Made by a program: the position numbers and the translations under genes. A stretch of DNA of 8,253 nucleotides, from assembly GCA_020356305.1 (NCBI GenBank), contig CP070636.1, forward strand, positions 1,285,639 through 1,293,891. The letters run 5' to 3'. Of the stretch, positions 5,613-8,253 are shown one piece after another. The notes below the pieces were generated by a model. That model saw nothing but the letters and a program-made list of their open reading frames with translations. It did not search any database and was not told the origin of the DNA. The stretch comes from Candidatus Bathyarchaeota archaeon. Lineage in GTDB: Archaea; Thermoproteota; Bathyarchaeia; Bathyarchaeales; Bathyarchaeaceae. Each line of letters opens with the position of its first letter. The first letter of the stretch is position 1.

Positions 5613-6388
5613 TGCCAACGCTGAATGTGCGAACGATTACCTCCAAATGGTGGTTTTACTTGCTTCTTTTTGTCATTCCACTGCTTGTTCCTTCGTATAC
5701 CAGTGAACCTTTGGCTTACGGGCAAGTAGGGGAACTTATCGGAATAGTTGTTAGAGAAGCACTGCGACCGTACAATTGGCTGGCCCCCGTTTTTCATCTT
5801 GCGACTGTAGCCTTTGTGATTCTTCTGTGGAAATTCCATATGAAGGTTTCAAAGTATTTCTATGCATATCTCGCAGTGAATTTTGTCTTCATGGCTCTTG
5901 CACAGAACATAACTGTCACTGAAGAGTTTGGATTTGTGATCATATCCAACAATCTATTACACATACTCCTCATAGGTATCTTATGGGTTCCAGCAATCTT
6001 TAGACGCGAAAGCGAGCTTAGGTCAGTAAAGCTGGAAAAGTGGAGATTTTGGGCAGTGCCCTTAGCGATTTTCGCGTTTTGGGCTCCGATGAATGAACTT
6101 GGACAACCCGACTTCAATCCACTGCTCCTCCTGACGTCAGGATATGGACTTGCCTTTTGTTTTACAGCCCCAGTAATGATCTTTGTTTTGACCTTGTACT
6201 ATCCTAACTTCTACAAGCCCGCATACCGCTTTCTATGCGTTGTGGGAGCCTATCTAGGGCTTCTAAACCTCAGTGGACCGTTGATGATTCCAGGATATCC
6301 CCTTTGGGCGGCTGTTCTTCATATTCCTCTCTTCACAATCTCGATTTATGGATTGGCCTTGGAGAAAATTAAAACTAGAGCTCACTAA
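5612..6388 (+). CDS. Multi-pass membrane protein of unknown function
   Basis: This 258-residue hydrophobic protein has about eight predicted membrane spans, at roughly residues 13-29, 53-74, 81-99, 107-129, 145-161, 171-197, 204-226 and 230-250. I do not recognise the family. Features that may be conserved are NNLLHILLIGILWVPAIFRR at 113-132, with a His inside a helix, AFWAPMNELGQPDFNP at 155-170, and SGPLMIPGYPLW at 221-232. Several helices carry Trp and Pro. No transporter signature, ATP-binding motif or signal peptidase site is visible. The first helix starts after a short polar N-terminus (SKWWFYLLLF), which suggests an N-in topology, but that is inferred only. It is transcribed from its own strong TATA promoter, divergently from the signalling operon. 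Shared control with that operon is possible because the two share a 273-nt regulatory region, but no sequence proves it. Confidence 0.85.
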   Translation: MPTLNVRTITSKWWFYLLLFVIPLLVPSYTSEPLAYGQVGELIGIVVREALRPYNWLAPVFHLATVAFVILLWKFHMKVSKYFYAYLAVNFVFMALAQNITVTEEFGFVIISNNLLHILLIGILWVPAIFRRESELRSVKLEKWRFWAVPLAIFAFWAPMNELGQPDFNPLLLLTSGYGLAFCFTAPVMIFVLTLYYPNFYKPAYRFLCVVGAYLGLLNLSGPLMIPGYPLWAAVLHIPLFTISIYGLALEKIKTRAH

Positions 6389-6517
6389 ACAGACGTAGCA
6401 CACGTGAGGAGGGTCCCTCTCCATGCTTGGCGCATCTAGTGTTTTCATTTCCCTGTTCCACGCATGTATTTATGGAACCGCGCGCAAAACCAAATTTTGT
6501 ACTCCAGACTCGATGCA
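6389..6517. other. Convergent spacer between membrane protein and Cys-motif protein
   Basis: No gene is seen here. It holds a short G/C-rich palindromic patch (GAGGGTCCCTC), a T-rich segment near 6441-6450 that could end the plus-strand transcript, a GCGCGC core at 6480-6485, and a small inverted repeat CAAAA-CCAAA-TTTTG (6485-6499) that could serve the minus-strand gene. Confidence 0.35.
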
Positions 6518-7570
6518 TCAACGTTTCGTCTTTCTCTTGTTACACCTGCTCGATTCCAGGTATGCTTCAGGTATGTATATGGCAAACTTGCAGATTAGAT
6601 CTCCTTTTAGAACGGTCTCTATGACATCCGCTTTGACAGGTTGATCAAAGATGACGTCCCAGGGTCGTTTCTCAAAGCCTGCACTGCAATAGCAGAAGTT
6701 CGGCGGGATTTTCATGCCCGACACTATGGCTTCGCGCACCCATGGACAGTGGCAGTAATAGTGGCGCTTCTTCTTGCGGTTTTTTTCGCGTAGGTACTCT
6801 TTGGCCATGTAAGGAATTTTTGTGACGTATATTATGTCTCCTTCTCTCACACCATTTTGGCAGGACGGTGTATTGCGAACATACTCCAGAACAGTTTCAT
6901 CGATCTCCTGCGTGAAGTACAATGTGTTATCTTTCATGTGCTTTTCAAGCTCATCAACATATTCTTTGTGCCGTCTCTCCAAAAAATCGTCTATGTTTTG
7001 GGATTCGAGAAACTTCTTTCTCTCTGGCAAGTAATGTTTTTTTGGGCCTGCGTGGGGCCCACTTGACAATATCTCTCGGCATTTGTCTTCGCCGAGCTTC
7101 GTTTCAAGTCGCTCCATGAACTTCTTGGTGATTCTCGGCTTGTCTTTTGAAGATGTGCCCAAGGGAGGCAGTTCGATTCCTTCCAGTATCTCTTTATGTT
7201 TGCTCTCACCAACAGATTGTTTCAGTGTGTCTGACAGATTCTTCAGGACGTTACTACCATCTAGAATCTCGAGCAAAGCAACTTCGACTTCTCTGTTTTC
7301 TACGAAACGAGCGCTCCTTAGGAGCGCTAGGAGGTTATCCCATGTGTTCGTTTTGTTTTTGATCAAAGTTACTATGAAACGTTGGAGCTCGTTAGTTGTG
7401 ACATTGCTCCAATCTTTTTTCTGGCGTGTCTTTTCAAGAAACCGGTCGAATTCTTTCACAATTTTGATGTTCATCCCGATTGTCTTTTTGTCCAGCTTGG
7501 TTTCAACGCACACGCCTTCGAACCCTTTCTTATCCAACTCGTTGCCCTCCTTGACTGGACCAGTCATCAT
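6518..7570 (-). CDS. Cysteine-motif protein, DUF6144 / V4R-like C-terminus, function unknown
   Basis: With the ATG at 7570 the protein has 350 residues; the frame is open to a TTG at 7648 (26 more), but that extension reads like untranslated DNA (GGSNPISSILGSG). No ribosome site supports either start. Residues below use the 350-residue count. The N-terminal 130 are helical and charged. EFMERLETKLGEDKC-like sequence near 150-165 (KKFMERLETKLGEDKCREIL) begins the likely conserved core. The C-terminal block carries YYCHCPWVREAIVSG (272-285), NFCYCSAGFEKRPWDVIF (292-309) and PVKADVIETVLKGDLICKFA (311-330). The last piece resembles the closing GDxxCxF strand of V4R and ATC-hydrolase-like domains, and the whole resembles DUF6144 as I remember it. 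The CxC pairs C273/C275 and C293/C295 plus C327 could bind metal or form a redox centre. The fold assignment is tentative and no reaction can be named. Confidence 0.75.
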   Translation of the reverse strand: MMTGPVKEGNELDKKGFEGVCVETKLDKKTIGMNIKIVKEFDRFLEKTRQKKDWSNVTTNELQRFIVTLIKNKTNTWDNLLALLRSARFVENREVEVALLEILDGSNVLKNLSDTLKQSVGESKHKEILEGIELPPLGTSSKDKPRITKKFMERLETKLGEDKCREILSSGPHAGPKKHYLPERKKFLESQNIDDFLERRHKEYVDELEKHMKDNTLYFTQEIDETVLEYVRNTPSCQNGVREGDIIYVTKIPYMAKEYLREKNRKKKRHYYCHCPWVREAIVSGMKIPPNFCYCSAGFEKRPWDVIFDQPVKADVIETVLKGDLICKFAIYIPEAYLESSRCNKRKTKR

Positions 7571-7659
7571 CTTGATACTTAACTCTTGGTAGTGGCCAGA
7601 ACCTAGTATTGATGAAATAGGGTTTGAACCTCCATCAAGGCGGAACAAGCTTCATCAAA

Positions 7660-7702
7660 TGCGCGCGCAGAGGTGCTCAGAAAGCAACTGTCTGCGCGTG
7701 CA
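7660..7702. repeat. GC-rich 12-bp stem-loop in a divergent spacer
   Basis: TGCGCGCGCAGA (7660-7671) pairs with TCTGCGCGTGCA (7691-7702) over twelve positions with a single G-T wobble. The 19-nt loop contains a second short pairing, TGCT (7674-7677) with AGCA (7683-7686). It sits between the divergent Cys-motif gene and transporter gene, too far upstream of the transporter to be its terminator. It may be an operator, a small structured RNA, or the 5' leader structure of the minus-strand gene. Confidence 0.6.
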
Positions 7703-7735
7703 GTCTCTCGAATACAGTTCACAATTCTATCGGAG

Positions 7736-7768
7736 ACTTATTAGCGCCAACCTCTTATTCTCTAGCTC
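7736..7768 (+). promoter_or_regulatory. Candidate promoter of the transporter gene
   Basis: ACTTATTAG (7736-7744) is TATA-like, centred about 29 nt before the ATG at 7769, and identical to the nine bases before the DUF3795 gene. The distance suits a leaderless or nearly leaderless transcript, and no ribosome site precedes the ATG. Confidence 0.4.
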
Positions 7769-8253
7769 ATGCAAAAGAGCAAGTTTCCAAGTGAATTATC
7801 ATTCCTAATTGGAGTGACCTTTCTCTTTGTAATGAGCTACCAGATTTTTGATCCTATTCTCACCCTATACATGAGGGAGGTGGGAGCTACCGAGCTTGAC
7901 GTGGGTTTGATGCTTGCTGTCTCTACTCTCGTGGGAGTCATGTTACGTATTCCTTTTGGGATGGCCTCTGATAGATTCGGAAGAAAGAGTGTTATTCTTA
8001 TCTCTTTAGGCACTCAATTTGCCTCAATCATTTTGCTGTACCTTGTATCCCATCCCTTCTGGTTCTATCCCGTGCTGGCTTTTCAAGCTCTTCCAATGTC
8101 GTTATATTGGTCTTCGGCGGCAGCTTTAGCTTCTGACATGGCACCAATAGAAAAAAGGGGTGAAGCAATTGGTCGATACTTCACTGGTTTCGGATTGGCT
8201 ATGTTCTGTGGCCCCTTCCTCTGTAGCTTTCTCACCACTTTCCTGAACTACAG
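7769..8253 (+). CDS. Major facilitator superfamily transporter, N-terminal part (3' end outside window)
   Basis: The frame opens at ATG 7769 and runs off the window after 161 codons. Hydrophobic spans lie near residues 10-33, 44-66, 74-94, 97-122 and 137-159, the first five helices of a 12- or 14-helix transporter. The MFS motif A is in the loop between helices 2 and 3: GMASDRFGRKS (64-74), with the invariant Asp and Arg present. DMAPIEKRGEAIGRY (123-137) is the usual loop before helix 5, and GFGLAMFCGPF (140-150) matches the glycine-proline pattern of helix 5 seen in drug-efflux type members. A secondary transporter in the cytoplasmic membrane, possibly an exporter, is therefore likely; the substrate cannot be known from this half. 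It is divergent from the Cys-motif protein. The start fits a leaderless transcript. Confidence 0.92.
   Translation, partial: MQKSKFPSELSFLIGVTFLFVMSYQIFDPILTLYMREVGATELDVGLMLAVSTLVGVMLRIPFGMASDRFGRKSVILISLGTQFASIILLYLVSHPFWFYPVLAFQALPMSLYWSSAAALASDMAPIEKRGEAIGRYFTGFGLAMFCGPFLCSFLTTFLNY

Noticed and set aside
6423..6644. Short plus-strand frames across the convergent spacer
   Set aside because: They run into the antisense of the Cys-motif gene and have no ribosome site or recognisable product.
7083..7592. Plus-strand open frame of 169 codons opposite the Cys-motif gene
   Set aside because: Rich in Ser, Phe and Leu as expected of a shadow, while the minus strand has conserved-looking motifs throughout.
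7605..7660. C/D box small RNA suggested by TGATGA motifs
   Set aside because: No CTGA D box or D' box at suitable spacing was found on either strand.
1..8253. CRISPR array, insertion sequence or rRNA gene
   Set aside because: No regularly spaced repeats, no transposase-like frame with terminal inverted repeats, and no rRNA-like sequence were seen.

Overview
The window looks like chromosomal DNA of an uncultured archaeon, probably of the Thermoproteota, with Bathyarchaeia as my best guess. The evidence is an archaeal TATA box (TTTATATA) about 26 nt before an ATG that has no ribosome site, T-tract rather than hairpin termination, a soluble GAF-PAS-PAS histidine kinase, a stand-alone receiver protein, and a protein ending in a NitrOD5-like domain, an output domain described from archaeal signalling systems. 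The lineage is inferred; no rRNA or other marker gene is present.

Layout. Bases 1-234 hold the 3' end of a CBS-domain gene. A spacer with a long alternating purine-pyrimidine tract and a small hairpin leads to a cysteine-rich DUF3795 gene (451-915). A second spacer precedes a class I SAM-dependent methyltransferase (1216-2007), which is bracketed by two copies of a roughly 33-bp imperfect repeat with a palindromic core. On the minus strand, 5338 down to 2102, lies a compact three-gene signalling operon: NitrOD5-like protein, histidine kinase, receiver-only response regulator. A divergent regulatory region (5339-5611) with a perfect 7-bp dyad and a possible 18-codon ORF separates it from an 8-helix membrane protein (5612-6388). 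Convergent to that is a cysteine-motif protein of unknown function resembling the DUF6144 and V4R/ATC-hydrolase families (minus strand, ends at 6518). A divergent spacer with a GC-rich 12-bp stem-loop leads to the 5' part of a major facilitator transporter running off the window (7769-8253).

How the genes work together. The only clear functional unit is the signalling operon. The kinase has no membrane segment and should sense a cytoplasmic signal through GAF and PAS domains, then phosphorylate the receiver, which has no DNA-binding domain and so probably acts by protein contact. The NitrOD5-like protein is the first gene and sits 2 nt before the kinase, so it is the natural candidate partner or effector. 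The remaining genes look like single transcription units. I saw no CRISPR array, insertion sequence, intact tRNA or rRNA.
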